DNA from: Desulfobacteraceae bacterium
GTDB lineage: Bacteria; Desulfobacterota; Desulfobacteria; Desulfobacterales; Desulfobacteraceae
Assembly (NCBI GenBank): GCA_022712835.1
Contig: JAFLJU010000179.1
Location: forward strand, 1 to 6,236
Direction of reading: 5' to 3'
DNA length: 6,236 nt
The notes under the pieces are model-generated. The model made no database searches. It saw nothing but the letters and a program-made list of their open reading frames with translations, and was not told the origin of the DNA. A program made the translations under genes and the position numbers. Of this stretch, positions 6,063 to 6,236 are shown one piece after another; position 1 is the first letter of the stretch, and each line of letters starts with the position of its first letter.

Positions 6063-6082
6063 TTGGCAGTAGAAGCTGCCAA
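6063..6082. repeat. Perfect 7-bp inverted repeat (hairpin)
   Basis: TTGGCAG and CTGCCAA flank a six-base loop TAGAAG. There is no immediate T-run on either strand, so it is not a standard intrinsic terminator. It lies a few bases after the possible plus-strand promoter and could be a 5' leader hairpin or an operator. Confidence 0.45.
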
Positions 6083-6236
6083 CGGTACGTTTTAAGAATT
6101 TAAGATAACTAATTTCAGCCAAGAAGGCATGCATCCATAAAAACGGATGATATGGTTTCGTGGTTTTTTTTTGCCCATTTTTTGTCCATTTAAAGAAGAG
6201 GAGGTGCCAAGGAGCTTTACGCAACATCAAAATTAG

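Larger units (their letters stand above)
5821..6236. other. Region without a recognisable intact gene
   Basis: About 416 bases with no long frame. On the minus strand an ATG at 6036 opens MSMSTTKKAKPIVRSTTANS and stops at 5959-5961. The same frame then stays open to near 5823 and includes LLPLTQERVILVGMIKEQR, and a neighbouring frame ends in MVKAIIEGEIKAVLKDV at the CooT-like fragment. These pieces look like a decayed small gene but I cannot name it. Further right, a minus-strand frame of 56 codons (6227-6057) and a plus-strand frame of 29 codons (6147-6236) are open, with no family resemblance. An AGGAGG ribosome-like site at 6199-6204 has no ATG at useful distance inside the window. Confidence 0.4.

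Noticed and set aside
6147..6236. Plus-strand 29-codon frame ending in TAG at the window edge, preceded by possible promoter elements
   Set aside because: No ribosome site before its ATG and no family resemblance; the strong AGGAGG lies inside it rather than before it.
1..6236. tRNA, rRNA, CRISPR array or complete insertion sequence
   Set aside because: No cloverleaf, regularly spaced repeats, transposase motif or paired terminal inverted repeats were seen by eye.

Overview
The window looks like chromosomal DNA of moderate, slightly AT-leaning composition from a strict anaerobe. A sulfate-reducing bacterium of the Desulfobacterales type is the best guess. That is inferred from gene content (a SPASM-like radical SAM enzyme, a CooT-like fragment, an extended metal-handling operon) and general protein character; no marker gene proves it.

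Layout. Positions 3-869 (+) hold the C-terminal part of a radical SAM protein whose start lies outside the window. It converges, across only 26 bases, on a minus-strand gene array running from about 5752 down to 896. In transcription order the array encodes: a small His/Cys-rich exported protein (5752-5315); a ZnuA-like zinc/manganese-family solute-binding lipo-free periplasmic protein with a His-rich loop (5133-4228); a DUF318/ArsP-type permease (4224-3154); a TIGR03943/YcgQ-family membrane protein (3163-2444); a DUF1007/ZevA-like periplasmic protein (about 2409-1771); and a NicO/ZevB-like membrane transporter (1774-896). From the binding protein onward the genes are spaced 3 nt, overlap 10 nt, about 34 nt, and overlap 4 nt, so those five almost certainly form one operon. 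A 181-nt gap separates the first small gene from them and carries a 14/19 match to the Fur-family consensus box.

How the genes may work together. Every product in the array belongs to a family tied to transition metals, most plausibly zinc. The periplasmic binding protein and the ZevA-like protein would capture metal outside the inner membrane. The DUF318 permease with its YcgQ-type partner, and the NicO-type ZevB protein, are two candidate membrane routes. No ABC permease or ATPase (znuB/znuC) is present in the window, so the ZnuA-like protein is either served from elsewhere or works with these non-ABC permeases. That second possibility is the most interesting hypothesis here; the direction of transport is not visible in the sequence.

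The last about 480 bases (5753-6236) have no convincing intact gene. Next to the small exported-protein gene lies a short fragment that reads like the N-terminus of a CooT-family nickel-binding protein, thrown out of frame by what looks like loss of one GT in a GTGT run. Further right are broken reading frames, a possible plus-strand promoter and a perfect 7-bp hairpin.
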